Below are positions 1 to 5,856 of a DNA stretch of 5,856 nucleotides, piece by piece. The notes under the pieces are model-generated. The model saw only the letters and a list, made by a program, of their open reading frames with translations, was not told the origin of the DNA and searched no databases. The position numbers and the translations under genes are program-made. How positions within the stretch are numbered: the stretch's first letter is position 1; each line of letters starts with the position of its first letter. The DNA is from an uncultured Eubacteriaceae bacterium (GTDB lineage Bacteria > Bacillota > Clostridia > Oscillospirales > Acutalibacteraceae), in the NCBI GenBank assembly GCA_937905915.1, contig CALCVR010000310.1:1-5856 (forward strand), in the 5' to 3' direction.

Positions 1-524
1 GCTCCCAGGAGCCCGTCTCCTCTTGGCAGGGAACTACCGTTTCAGTGGGAGATGCCGGCAATGCCTATTCCCAACCGGAAGATTCTCAAACGCAGTGGGA
101 ATCGGGCAGTCTACAGACCATAGATCCCTCCATTCGGTCGGCGCTGGAGAACAGCAATCCTCTAGATAAAGCTTATCAAGAGCACCTAAATGCCGGCGAA
201 TCGAGATCCCAATTAAATGAGTCTTTTATGGGCTACTGGCGGGATGAGATTGACAATGCCTTTCAGCTTGCTTTAAGCGCTTGCAGTGAGCAGCAGAGCG
301 TATTGCTGCAAAATGCCCAGGATGCTTGGTCCATCCAAAACGATGAGCAGCAGGCGTTATACTATAATTTACTCACCGAACGTTATCCTGATGAGCAGGA
401 GAGGGAAGAAGCGTATGACAAATACCGCCTGGATTACTACCGGGATCGGGCTTTGACCCTTTACGAATACTATTGCGTGCTCAAAGAGGATGTGGTGGAG
501 ATCACCTATTTGTTTGGCGAATAA
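1..524 (+). CDS. C-terminal part of a secreted-type protein with an LprI/DUF1311-like domain (5' end cut off)
   Basis: The reading frame is open from the first full codon (position 3) to a TAA at 522-524, giving about 173 residues. A GTG at 45 could start a 159-residue protein, but the same Ser/Gln-rich composition continues upstream of it and no convincing ribosome site precedes it, so I read the gene as entering from the left. The first 60 or so residues are a low-complexity linker rich in Ser, Gln, Glu and Asn. The rest is charged and helical. The segment with LNESFMGYWRDEI, then LLQNAQDAWSIQNDEQ, resembles the LprI/DUF1311 pattern, in which a helix is followed by L..AQ.AW...D. Two cysteines (in SAC and YYC) could pair. 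LprI of mycobacteria is a lysozyme inhibitor, but many DUF1311 proteins have no known role. A linker plus this domain would fit a surface lipoprotein or membrane-anchored protein, but the signal or anchor would lie outside the window. The family call is tentative; the gene call is firm. Confidence 0.7.
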   Translation, partial: SQEPVSSWQGTTVSVGDAGNAYSQPEDSQTQWESGSLQTIDPSIRSALENSNPLDKAYQEHLNAGESRSQLNESFMGYWRDEIDNAFQLALSACSEQQSVLLQNAQDAWSIQNDEQQALYYNLLTERYPDEQEREEAYDKYRLDYYRDRALTLYEYYCVLKEDVVEITYLFGE

Positions 525-552
525 CCTAGGGGGATCCTTTTAAGATCATAAA

Positions 553-587
553 AAAACACCTTCTGGAACTGTTCCAGAAGGTGTTTT
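553..587. terminator. Bidirectional intrinsic terminator between convergent genes
   Basis: The arms AAAACACCTTCTGGAAC (553-569) and GTTCCAGAAGGTGTTTT (571-587) are perfect reverse complements around one central T, so the real loop is about 3-5 nt. On the minus strand the stem is followed by seven T residues (plus-strand A run 550-556), a strong terminator for the cyclophilin pair. On the plus strand only four T residues follow, so termination of the 1-524 gene is probably weaker. It starts 28 nt after the stop of the left gene and ends 25 nt beyond the stop of the lipoprotein cyclophilin. Confidence 0.9.
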
Positions 588-612
588 GCTGTTAGGTAGA
601 AAAGTGAGAGGT

Positions 613-1347
613 TTAGCCTTCGTACTCCACAATGTCGATGGAATTGATCAGAACGTCTTCAGCAGGGGTAGAGGGCTGACTTCCGTCGGTGGTGGGGATT
701 TTCTCCACAGCGGCGATGGAATCCACGACATCCATCCCCTCAAACACTTGGCCGAATACCGTATGGCCCGAACTGTCGGGGGTATAGACGCCGTCCAGCC
801 AAGGGGTGCCGCCTACTTCGGCATAGGTTTCCTTGACTTTCTCATCCATCTCGCCGAACCTATAGCCGTACTGGCTGTAGGCTGAATAGAGGGAATTATC
901 GACAGGCCCAGCCTGGACAATAAAGAATTGACTGCCGTTGGTGTTAGGACCGGCGTTTGCCATGGACAAAGCGCCGCGGTAATTGTGAAGGTTCTCGTCG
1001 AATTCATCTTCAAAGGGGGTGCCCCAGATACTTTCACCGCCGGTACCGTTACCCAACGGGTCGCCGCCCTGGATCATAAAGTCTTCAATGACGCGATGGA
1101 ATTTGAGACCGTTGTAATAGCCGTCTTTGGCATGTGTGGTGAAATTTTCCACAGCCTTAGGGGCCTGGTCGGGGAAAAGGCGGATTTTGATATCACCCAT
1201 CGTGGTATGCATCACAGCGATGGTTTCGCCCTTTTTAGGGGCGTCCAGCTGGGAGGCGGGGCCAAAGGAACCGCCGCAGGCCGTCAGGCCCAACATGAGG
1301 GCGGCACAGCAACTTAAAAGCAAAATACGTCGAATGAATTTGCGCAT
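613..1347 (-). CDS. Cyclophilin-type peptidyl-prolyl cis-trans isomerase, lipoprotein
   Basis: Predicted 244-residue enzyme that isomerises Xaa-Pro bonds, anchored on the outer face of the cytoplasmic membrane. Residues 1-24 are a lipoprotein signal: basic MRKFIRR, a hydrophobic core, then the lipobox LTAC with Cys24 as the lipidated residue. The cyclophilin domain runs from about residue 44 to the end. Catalytic-pocket residues match human CypA: Arg85 (FHRVI), Phe90, Gln93 (MIQGGDP), Gln140 and Phe142 (GSQFFI), Trp183 (CypA Trp121) and His195 (CypA His126). There is an insertion of about 30 residues between SQFFIVQAG and GGTPWLDG, and a smaller one between Trp183 and His195. A GTG at 1375-1377 would add ten residues, but AAGGA (plus 1356-1360) lies 8 nt before the ATG at 1347, and that start puts the basic n-region first, so I prefer it. 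It follows its paralogue by 61 nt with no terminator between, so the two are probably co-transcribed. Extracytoplasmic cyclophilin is well supported; client proteins are unknown. Confidence 0.93.
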   Translation of the reverse strand: MRKFIRRILLLSCCAALMLGLTACGGSFGPASQLDAPKKGETIAVMHTTMGDIKIRLFPDQAPKAVENFTTHAKDGYYNGLKFHRVIEDFMIQGGDPLGNGTGGESIWGTPFEDEFDENLHNYRGALSMANAGPNTNGSQFFIVQAGPVDNSLYSAYSQYGYRFGEMDEKVKETYAEVGGTPWLDGVYTPDSSGHTVFGQVFEGMDVVDSIAAVEKIPTTDGSQPSTPAEDVLINSIDIVEYEG

Positions 1348-1355
1348 GGGAAACG

Positions 1356-1360
1356 TCCTT
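1356..1360 (-). promoter_or_regulatory. Ribosome binding site deciding the lipoprotein start
   Basis: Read on the minus strand this is AAGGA, 8 nt upstream of the ATG at 1347. It lies inside the longer alternative frame beginning with GTG at 1377, so it argues that translation begins at 1347. Confidence 0.7.
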
Positions 1361-1408
1361 TCTCTACTGTTTTTCACTTGCTTTTTCTTGGATCATAAGG
1401 GAGAAATT

Positions 1409-2005
1409 TTACTCCATTACGTCGATAGATTGGATGACAACATCCTCCAACGGTTTGTCCTGAGCGTTGGTAGCCACAGCGGCGATGGCATCTACCACGT
1501 CCATCCCCTCTACCACCTGGCCGAAGACAGAGTGACGGAAATCCAGATGGGGCGTACCGCCTACCGCTTTGTAATTCTCCACAGCATGAGTGGGGAACCC
1601 GCGGTCGGAAAGCTGTTCCATCTGTTCAATCATCTGCTTCGGGCAGTCCGCCGCCTGGACAATGAAAAACTGGCTGCCGTTGGTACCCGGGCCAGCATTT
1701 GCCATGGACAAGGCGCCGCGGAGATTGTGCAGATCAGGGTCAAATTCATCCTGGAAGGGGGACCCCCAAATGCTTTCACCGCCCATACCGGTACCGGTGG
1801 GATCACCGCCTTGGATCATAAAACCGTCGATGACACGGTGAAAGATTAGGCCGTTATAGTACCCGTTTTTAGCGTGAGTGATGAAGTTCTCCACCGTTTT
1901 GGGAGCTTTGTCGGCAAAAAAGCGAATACGGATATCGCCTAAACTGGTGTGCATGACGGCCGAAAGTTCGCCCGCCTGAGGTGCGTCAAGCTGATTGAAG
2001 GACAT
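1409..2005 (-). CDS. Cyclophilin-type peptidyl-prolyl cis-trans isomerase, cytoplasmic
   Basis: Predicted 198-residue prolyl isomerase with no signal peptide (begins MSFNQLDAP), so cytoplasmic. The ATG at 2003-2005 follows AAAGGAGA (plus 2013-2020) by 7 nt. Pocket residues are present: Arg57 (FHRVI), Phe62, Gln65 (MIQGGDP), Gln112 and Phe114 (GSQFFI), His158. The position equivalent to human CypA Trp121 is His153 ([10 protein letters not shown]), a common bacterial variation that in studied cyclophilins goes with weak cyclosporin binding. Between SQFFIVQAA and GGTP is an insertion of about 30 residues, similar in place to that of its neighbour. From QLDAP to FFIVQA the two proteins align without gaps with 89 of 115 residues identical, so they are recent tandem duplicates. 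It is longer than the classic bacterial PpiB (about 145-165 residues) because of the insertion and N-terminal extension. It is the first gene of the pair, downstream of the promoter at 2107-2135. Confidence 0.95.
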   Translation of the reverse strand: MSFNQLDAPQAGELSAVMHTSLGDIRIRFFADKAPKTVENFITHAKNGYYNGLIFHRVIDGFMIQGGDPTGTGMGGESIWGSPFQDEFDPDLHNLRGALSMANAGPGTNGSQFFIVQAADCPKQMIEQMEQLSDRGFPTHAVENYKAVGGTPHLDFRHSVFGQVVEGMDVVDAIAAVATNAQDKPLEDVVIQSIDVME

Positions 2006-2106
2006 GAATGAATCTCCTTTCGTTGTTTACAGAAAAATAAAAAGCGCAGGCCCTACTTTTTCATAATAGCGCAAAAAAGCAGTACTCTACAAAATCCTAT
2101 TTTCTT

Positions 2107-2135
2107 ATTGTAACCGCCGCCCCTTAAAATGGCAA
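2107..2135 (-). promoter_or_regulatory. Sigma-A promoter for the cyclophilin pair
   Basis: On the minus strand TTGCCA (plus 2130-2135), a 17-nt spacer and TACAAT (plus 2107-2112) form a good housekeeping promoter. Transcription should begin near 2100, giving a leader of about 95 nt. The leader contains a T-rich stretch but no hairpin or riboswitch that I can recognise. The promoter lies just downstream of the serA terminator, so the cyclophilin pair is a separate unit from serCA. Confidence 0.7.
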
Positions 2136-2160
2136 GAAAAATAGTTTTATTTCAAAAGAA

Positions 2161-2196
2161 AATCCGGCGCGCCACTAGGGTTTATCGCGCCGGATT
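2161..2196 (-). terminator. Intrinsic terminator of the serC-serA operon
   Basis: The arms AATCCGGCGCG (2161-2171) and CGCGCCGGATT (2186-2196) are perfect 11-bp complements around a 14-nt loop. Read on the minus strand the stem runs into TTTTCTTTTG. It lies 19 nt past the serA stop and just upstream of the cyclophilin promoter. Confidence 0.88.
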
Positions 2197-2215
2197 ACTC
2201 TCTCAAATAGATTTT

Positions 2216-3379
2216 TTACAGGGTCCAGATGCGGACGATGGCTTCTTTATCGTCGATCTTCTTCAGGACTTCGTCGGTGACGTCGCCAGTGACATCCAGG
2301 ATGGCATAGGCGTAATCCTTTTTGGAATGGCTCTGCATGTTCTCAATGTTAAGGCCGATGGAGGACACCGATTCGGTGATATGGCTCAACACGTTGGGCA
2401 GGTTGCGATGGATGATGCAGATACGGGTGCAGCCGGCCGATCGGGCCATTTCCACGCGGGGGAAGTTGACCGAGTTGACAACATTGCCGTTCTCCAGGAA
2501 ATCCTTGACCTGGCGGGCCGCCATGCAAGCGCAGTTTTCCTCCGACTCAGGAGTGGAGGCGCCCAGATGGGGCAGCGGGATGACGCCCTTTACGCCCAGC
2601 AGAGCGTCGGACGGGAAGTCGGTTACATAAGCCGCAACCTTGCCGCCTTCCAAACCGGCGATGAGATCCTGCTCATTGACCAGGCCGCCGCGGGCAAAGT
2701 TGAGGATACGGACGCCTTCCTTCATAGAGGCGATGGCGTCGGTGTTAATCATGCCCTTGGTATCGGGGGTCTGAGGCACGTGGATGGTGATATAATCGCA
2801 CTCGCGATAGATTTCATCCAGGGATTTGGCATGGGTAATGCGGCTGGAAAGGCCCCAAGCGGCGTCTACCGACAGGTAGGGATCGTAGCCGAAGACCTCC
2901 ATATCCAGCGCAGCGGCGGCGTTTGCCACCCGTACGCCAATGGCGCCCAAACCAATAACGCCCAATTTCTTGCCGGCGATTTCCGGGCCGACGAAAGAGC
3001 TTTTGCCCTTTTCCACCATCTTGCCCACTTCGTCGCCGTTGCCTTTGAGGGATTTGGCCCACTCGATGCCGTCCACGACCTTACGGGAGCACAGCAGCAT
3101 ACCGGCGATGACCAGTTCCTTGACGGCATTTGCATTGGCTCCAGGGGTATTGAACACCACGATACCGGCCTCAGCACATTTGTCCACCGGGATGTTGTTG
3201 GTGCCGGCGCCAGCGCGGGCGATGGCCTTTAAGGACGCAGGCAATTCCATTTCATGCATGGAGGCCGAACGGACCAGAATGGCGTCGGGATTCTCCATGG
3301 TGTCGGACACTTGATAATTCTCATCCAAGTTGGCTAAACCCTTGGGCGAGATCTTATTTAACGTTTGAATACGATACAT
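2216..3379 (-). CDS. serA: D-3-phosphoglycerate dehydrogenase with C-terminal ACT domain
   Basis: This 387-residue enzyme oxidises 3-phosphoglycerate to 3-phosphohydroxypyruvate with NAD, the first step of serine synthesis in the cytoplasm. The substrate domain is split (about 1-95 and 270-305) around the NAD domain. GLGAIG (143-148) is the dinucleotide loop and Asp166 in FGYDPY should favour NAD over NADP. Arg230 (NFARGG) and His271 (PHLGAST) are the catalytic Arg and His. The position of the usual acid is Asp258 (DFPSD) rather than Glu, on a loop shorter than in E. coli SerA. The ACT domain (about 317-387) has His324, Asn326 and Asn344, aligning one-for-one with serine-binding His344, Asn346 and Asn364 of E. 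coli SerA, so serine feedback inhibition is likely. The long intervening domain of the large bacterial SerA type is absent. GGAG lies 7 nt before the ATG. It follows serC by 48 nt with no terminator between, and is last in the operon. Confidence 0.96.
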   Translation of the reverse strand: MYRIQTLNKISPKGLANLDENYQVSDTMENPDAILVRSASMHEMELPASLKAIARAGAGTNNIPVDKCAEAGIVVFNTPGANANAVKELVIAGMLLCSRKVVDGIEWAKSLKGNGDEVGKMVEKGKSSFVGPEIAGKKLGVIGLGAIGVRVANAAAALDMEVFGYDPYLSVDAAWGLSSRITHAKSLDEIYRECDYITIHVPQTPDTKGMINTDAIASMKEGVRILNFARGGLVNEQDLIAGLEGGKVAAYVTDFPSDALLGVKGVIPLPHLGASTPESEENCACMAARQVKDFLENGNVVNSVNFPRVEMARSAGCTRICIIHRNLPNVLSHITESVSSIGLNIENMQSHSKKDYAYAILDVTGDVTDEVLKKIDDKEAIVRIWTL

Positions 3380-3427
3380 AGTATCACTCCGCCTTTTCGA
3401 TAAATTGGATGTTTTGTAAAATGTAGA

Positions 3428-4510
3428 TTAGGCGTTTGCCTCAAAATCCTTCATAAAGGCAACCAGCTTCTCCACGCCCTCCAAGGGCATAGCGTTGTAG
3501 ATGGAAGCGCGCATACCGCCTACCGAGCGGTGGCCCTTCAGGTTGACAAATCCGGCAGCTTCAGCGGCCTTGACAAACTTAGCGTCCATGTCGGCGTCGC
3601 CGGTGACAAAGGGGGCGTTCATAAGGGAACGGTCCTCTTTAACCACGGTGCCGCGGAACAGCTTAGACTGATCCAGGAAATCGTAGAGGACAGCGGCTTT
3701 TGCCTCATTGCGGGCCTTCATGGCATCCAGGCCGCCGATTTCGTTCTTGATCCACTGGAGCACCAAGCCGAAAATATAGATGGCGTAGCAGGGCGGGGTG
3801 TTGAACATAGAGCCGTTGTCGGCATGGGTCTGGTAGTTAAACATGGTGGGGGTAATATCCCGGGCTTTGCCGATGAGGTCCTCACGGATGATAACGATGG
3901 TCAAACCGGCAGGGCCGCAGTTCTTCTGGGCGCCGGCATAGATCACACCGAACTTGGACACGTCCACCGGCTCCGACAGGATGCAGGAAGACATGTCGGC
4001 TACCAGCGGCACGTCGCCGGTCTCAGGCAGCTGATGGAACTTGGTGCCGTAGATGGTGTTGTTCATGCAGATGTGGAAATAGTCGGCGTCCTTGGTAAAG
4101 GTAGCCGGGTCCAATTTGGGAATGTAGGAGAAGGTCTTGTCGGCCGAGGAAGCCACAGCCTTGGCCTCGCCGTAACGGCTGCCTTCGGCAAAGGCCTTCT
4201 TGGCCCACTGGCCGGTGATGACGTAATCGGCCTTGCCGGAACCGTTCATCAAATTAAGGGGCACCATAGCGAACTGGGAGGAGGCGCCGCCCTGCAGGAA
4301 CAGAACCTTGTAATTGTCCGGAATGCCCATGATTTGACGGAGATCAGCCTCAGCGGCCTCGATGATCGAACCGTAAATTTTAGAGCGATGGGACATTTCC
4401 ATAACCGACTGACCACAGCCGTGATAATCCAACATTTCATCTGCGGCGCGTTTTAGCACCGATTCGGGCAGCATGGAAGGGCCGGCCGAAAAATTGTAAA
4501 CTCTGCTCAT
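3428..4510 (-). CDS. serC: Phosphoserine aminotransferase
   Basis: This 360-residue fold-type I PLP enzyme converts 3-phosphohydroxypyruvate and glutamate to phosphoserine and 2-oxoglutarate. In many bacteria the same enzyme also makes 4-phosphohydroxythreonine for vitamin B6. The start NFSAGPSMLP is typical of SerC. GGASSQF (74-80) binds the cofactor phosphate, Trp102 should stack on the PLP ring, and Lys196 in AGAQKNCGPAG is the Schiff-base lysine. Arg42 (SHRSK) and His327-Arg328 plus Arg334 (GHRSVGGMR) are the expected substrate-phosphate residues. The length equals that of E. coli SerC (about 362) and no key residue is missing. The ATG at 4508-4510 follows GGAGG (plus 4521-4525) by 10 nt. 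It is first in the operon, with serA downstream supplying its substrate. The phosphatase that would complete the pathway is not in the window. Confidence 0.97.
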   Translation of the reverse strand: MSRVYNFSAGPSMLPESVLKRAADEMLDYHGCGQSVMEMSHRSKIYGSIIEAAEADLRQIMGIPDNYKVLFLQGGASSQFAMVPLNLMNGSGKADYVITGQWAKKAFAEGSRYGEAKAVASSADKTFSYIPKLDPATFTKDADYFHICMNNTIYGTKFHQLPETGDVPLVADMSSCILSEPVDVSKFGVIYAGAQKNCGPAGLTIVIIREDLIGKARDITPTMFNYQTHADNGSMFNTPPCYAIYIFGLVLQWIKNEIGGLDAMKARNEAKAAVLYDFLDQSKLFRGTVVKEDRSLMNAPFVTGDADMDAKFVKAAEAAGFVNLKGHRSVGGMRASIYNAMPLEGVEKLVAFMKDFEANA

Positions 4511-4531
4511 AAATCCAATACCTCCATTTGA

Positions 4532-4549
4532 TTTGCCCCGTGGGCGAAA
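4532..4549 (-). other. Small hairpin in the serC leader, just before the ribosome site
   Basis: On the minus strand the leader reads TTTCGCCCACGGGGCAAA. GCCC pairs with GGGC around an ACG loop, and TTT with AAA beyond a single bulged C. It ends 6 nt before the GGAGG of serC and has no T run after it, so it is not a terminator. It could modulate translation or mRNA stability, or mean nothing. Confidence 0.35.
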
Positions 4550-4569
4550 CGGATTGTAAGATACCTTCT

Positions 4570-4598
4570 ATTTTAGTATTTTTGGACGTTGAAGTCAA
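4570..4598 (-). promoter_or_regulatory. Sigma-A promoter for serC-serA
   Basis: On the minus strand TTGACT (plus 4593-4598), a 17-nt spacer and TAAAAT (plus 4570-4575) form a near-consensus promoter. Transcription should begin near 4563, leaving a leader of only about 52 nt, too short for a T-box or other large riboswitch. Confidence 0.8.
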
Positions 4599-4611
4599 TT
4601 GGGTTTTGACT
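4593..4611. repeat. Inverted repeat overlapping the serC -35 element
   Basis: AGTCAA (4593-4598) and TTGACT (4606-4611) are perfect complements around 7 nt. The left arm is the serC -35 hexamer itself, so a dimeric protein bound here would block the promoter. Six-base arms can arise by chance. Confidence 0.35.
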
Positions 4612-4657
4612 ATTTTTTCACAAATAGACCAATAATTTGGCAAAATTTTTCAGTTTG

Positions 4658-4677
4658 TCTGCTGGATGAAAAGCAGA
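4658..4677. repeat. Inverted repeat in the divergent serC/glycosyltransferase spacer
   Basis: TCTGCT (4658-4663) and AGCAGA (4672-4677) are perfect complements around 8 nt. The repeat lies 33 nt upstream of the glycosyltransferase -35 and about 60 nt upstream of the serC -35. Its position suits a regulator binding site. There is no T run, so it is not a terminator. Confidence 0.35.
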
Positions 4678-4710
4678 TTGTTGTCCTAAAATGAAAACAG
4701 CCTGTATTTC

Positions 4711-4739
4711 TTGCAAATAGAATCGTATCCTATTATAAT
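4711..4739 (+). promoter_or_regulatory. Sigma-A promoter for the glycosyltransferase
   Basis: TTGCAA (4711-4716), a 17-nt spacer and a perfect TATAAT (4734-4739). Transcription should begin near 4746, about 40 nt before the ATG at 4787. It diverges from the serC promoter, with 112 nt between the two -35 elements. Confidence 0.8.
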
Positions 4740-4786
4740 ATGTCTATTCAGCTAAAAGGTTCTCACCGCTTTGGGAGGAGATTTGG

Positions 4787-5856
4787 ATGAAACAAAAACA
4801 GTCTGTGGCAACCATTATCATCCCCTGCTACAATTGTGAAAAATATTTGGGCCGCTGCCTGGATTCAGCCGTTGGGCAGGAGAATATAGAAAATGGACAA
4901 GTGGAAGTCATCATCGTAGACGACGGTTCCACCGATCATTCTCTGGATATTGCCAAAGCTTATGAAAAACATGTGCCCTTTTTGCGCGTAATAGAGCAGG
5001 AAAACCAAGGAGTATCGGCGGCGCGCAATGCCGGATTGGATGCTGCACAAGGGCAATATGTGTTATTTCTAGACGCCGATGATTGGCTGGAAAAAGATGC
5101 TGTTTCGTTTCTTCTGCAAGCGGAGGAGGATACCGGCGCCCAGATGATTCACTACCTGAGACAGTGCGAAAGGCTAGGGCAGGTGACGGTGGCCGAAAAT
5201 GGAATTCAGAGCAAGACGCTTATGGACAAAGAGATGATCCTCACCCAGGCCATCCCTATGATGTTGGGCGGCACTCAGCTCAACAGCTGTTTTCTTAATC
5301 TTTACCGCCTGGACTTTTTGCGGGAAAATGAGATCCGATTTGAAAAAGGACGCCGAATGGCGGAAGATGCCCTCTTTGTATGGCAGGCAATTCACAAGGC
5401 TGAAACCATGTATTTTGTCAGCCGGCCTCTGTATCATTATTTTTATCATACGTCCAGTACGGTTCGCAATATTACCAGAAAGCACGTCGAGGATGCATTG
5501 GAATATCAAAGGCATCTTCAGGATAGTTTGGCGAAAGACGGACTTGACACACCCCAAAATAGGAAATTGGCTCGACAAGGGATGATCGCCATGGGTTTGG
5601 ATTTAATCCCGAAAGTAGCTGAGAAACAACTGGCTTTGGAGTTGCTTGAAGATCAAAGCATCTGGAGGGCCTGGGAGGAAGACGGCTATCGTCCTAAAGG
5701 TGCACTTGCCTGTTTGATTGCTCAAAACGCATGCGAAGGAAAGGTAAAGAATGCCTATTTGGCGCTGAAGTTCTATAGATGGAAAAGACGATGGATACGG
5801 GTATGGGGAAAAGACGTTTTTTTACGAGTAAGAAATGCGTTTTTTCATCACATTTC
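4787..5856 (+). CDS. Family 2 (GT-A fold) glycosyltransferase, 3' end cut off
   Basis: The frame from the ATG at 4787 is open to the right edge (356 full codons, no stop), so the gene is incomplete. GGGAGGAG lies 6 nt before the ATG. The first 100 or so residues are a clear GT-A nucleotide-sugar domain: TIIIPCYNCEKYL at 9-21, VDDGSTD at 44-50, NQGVSAARNAGL at 73-84 and FLDADDW at 94-100, whose Asp96-x-Asp98 is the metal- and sugar-nucleotide-binding DxD. AEDALF (192-197) holds the Glu-Asp typical of the catalytic base region in this family. After about residue 235 the chain is helical without a family motif I recognise. Near 328-354 it becomes rich in Arg, Lys, Trp and Phe, possibly a membrane-surface contact. 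There is no signal peptide or membrane span in the visible part. Enzymes of this type usually transfer a sugar in capsule, exopolysaccharide or teichoic-acid glycan synthesis. The sugar and acceptor cannot be read from sequence. It could be the first gene of an envelope-glycan cluster continuing to the right. Confidence 0.93.
   Translation, partial: MKQKQSVATIIIPCYNCEKYLGRCLDSAVGQENIENGQVEVIIVDDGSTDHSLDIAKAYEKHVPFLRVIEQENQGVSAARNAGLDAAQGQYVLFLDADDWLEKDAVSFLLQAEEDTGAQMIHYLRQCERLGQVTVAENGIQSKTLMDKEMILTQAIPMMLGGTQLNSCFLNLYRLDFLRENEIRFEKGRRMAEDALFVWQAIHKAETMYFVSRPLYHYFYHTSSTVRNITRKHVEDALEYQRHLQDSLAKDGLDTPQNRKLARQGMIAMGLDLIPKVAEKQLALELLEDQSIWRAWEEDGYRPKGALACLIAQNACEGKVKNAYLALKFYRWKRRWIRVWGKDVFLRVRNAFFHHI

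Noticed and set aside
45..47. GTG start for the left gene
   Set aside because: The frame is open upstream with the same Ser/Gln-rich composition, and no clear ribosome site precedes the GTG.
2044..2073. GCGC...GCGC pairing followed by a T-rich run in the cyclophilin leader, as a possible attenuator
   Set aside because: The stem is only four bases, and GCGC is self-complementary, so the pairing across a loop of more than 20 nt is not convincing.
586..3314. Long plus-strand open frames opposite the cyclophilin and serA genes (for example 2129-3232, 928-1317, 1127-1849)
   Set aside because: They lie antisense to genes with strong family motifs and carry no recognisable domain of their own. The GC-rich codon bias of the real genes explains their openness.
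3530..4456. 308-codon plus-strand frame opposite serC
   Set aside because: It is antisense to a complete serC with all catalytic residues, and I see no ribosome site or domain.
4511..4563. T-box or other riboswitch controlling serC
   Set aside because: The leader after the predicted start site is only about 52 nt, with one small hairpin and no T-box sequence or terminator.
4606..4640. Plus-strand promoter beginning with TTGACT at 4606
   Set aside because: No good -10 element lies 16-18 nt downstream. The hexamer is better explained as one arm of the inverted repeat.
5174..5578. Minus-strand frame opposite the glycosyltransferase, and the plus-strand frames at 5083-5298 and 5328-5585
   Set aside because: They are shadows of the glycosyltransferase frame, which is continuous from 4787 to the edge and has clear GT2 motifs.

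Overview
The window looks like chromosomal DNA from a Gram-positive anaerobe of the Clostridia, perhaps Oscillospiraceae or a relative. The evidence is strong AGGAGG-type ribosome sites, TTGxxx-17-TATAAT-type sigma-A promoters, a short ACT-containing SerA, a serC-serA pair, and two clostridial-style cyclophilins, one a lipoprotein. Base composition is moderate: the minus-strand genes are fairly GC-rich and the spacers AT-rich. The taxon is an inference from gene style, not from a marker gene.

Layout, left to right. Positions 1-524 hold the 3' end of a plus-strand gene for a Ser/Gln-rich protein whose C-terminal part resembles the LprI/DUF1311 domain. A near-perfect hairpin at 553-587 separates it from the convergent minus-strand genes and can serve both directions. 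Positions 2005 down to 613 hold two tandem minus-strand cyclophilin-type peptidyl-prolyl isomerases: a cytoplasmic one first, then a lipoprotein. They are 89/115 identical over an ungapped stretch, so they arose by tandem duplication. They share a sigma-A promoter at 2107-2135. Positions 4510 down to 2216 hold the minus-strand operon serC-serA, with its promoter at 4570-4598 and an intrinsic terminator at 2161-2196. A divergent 276-bp spacer follows, then a plus-strand family 2 glycosyltransferase (4787 to the right edge, incomplete) with its own promoter at 4711-4739.

How the genes work together. SerA oxidises 3-phosphoglycerate and SerC transaminates the product to phosphoserine. The phosphatase (SerB) that would finish serine synthesis is not in the window. 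The ACT domain of SerA keeps the residues that bind serine in E. coli SerA, so feedback inhibition by serine is likely. The cyclophilins probably fold proteins on either side of the membrane. The glycosyltransferase and the LprI-like protein point to cell-envelope functions but belong to separate transcription units.

No tRNA, rRNA, CRISPR array, insertion sequence or recognised riboswitch was found. Nothing here amounts to a clearly new biological system. The most informative oddities are the cyclophilin duplication with changed compartment and changed Trp/His pocket residue, the Asp at the usual catalytic Glu position of SerA, and inverted repeats in the serC/glycosyltransferase spacer.
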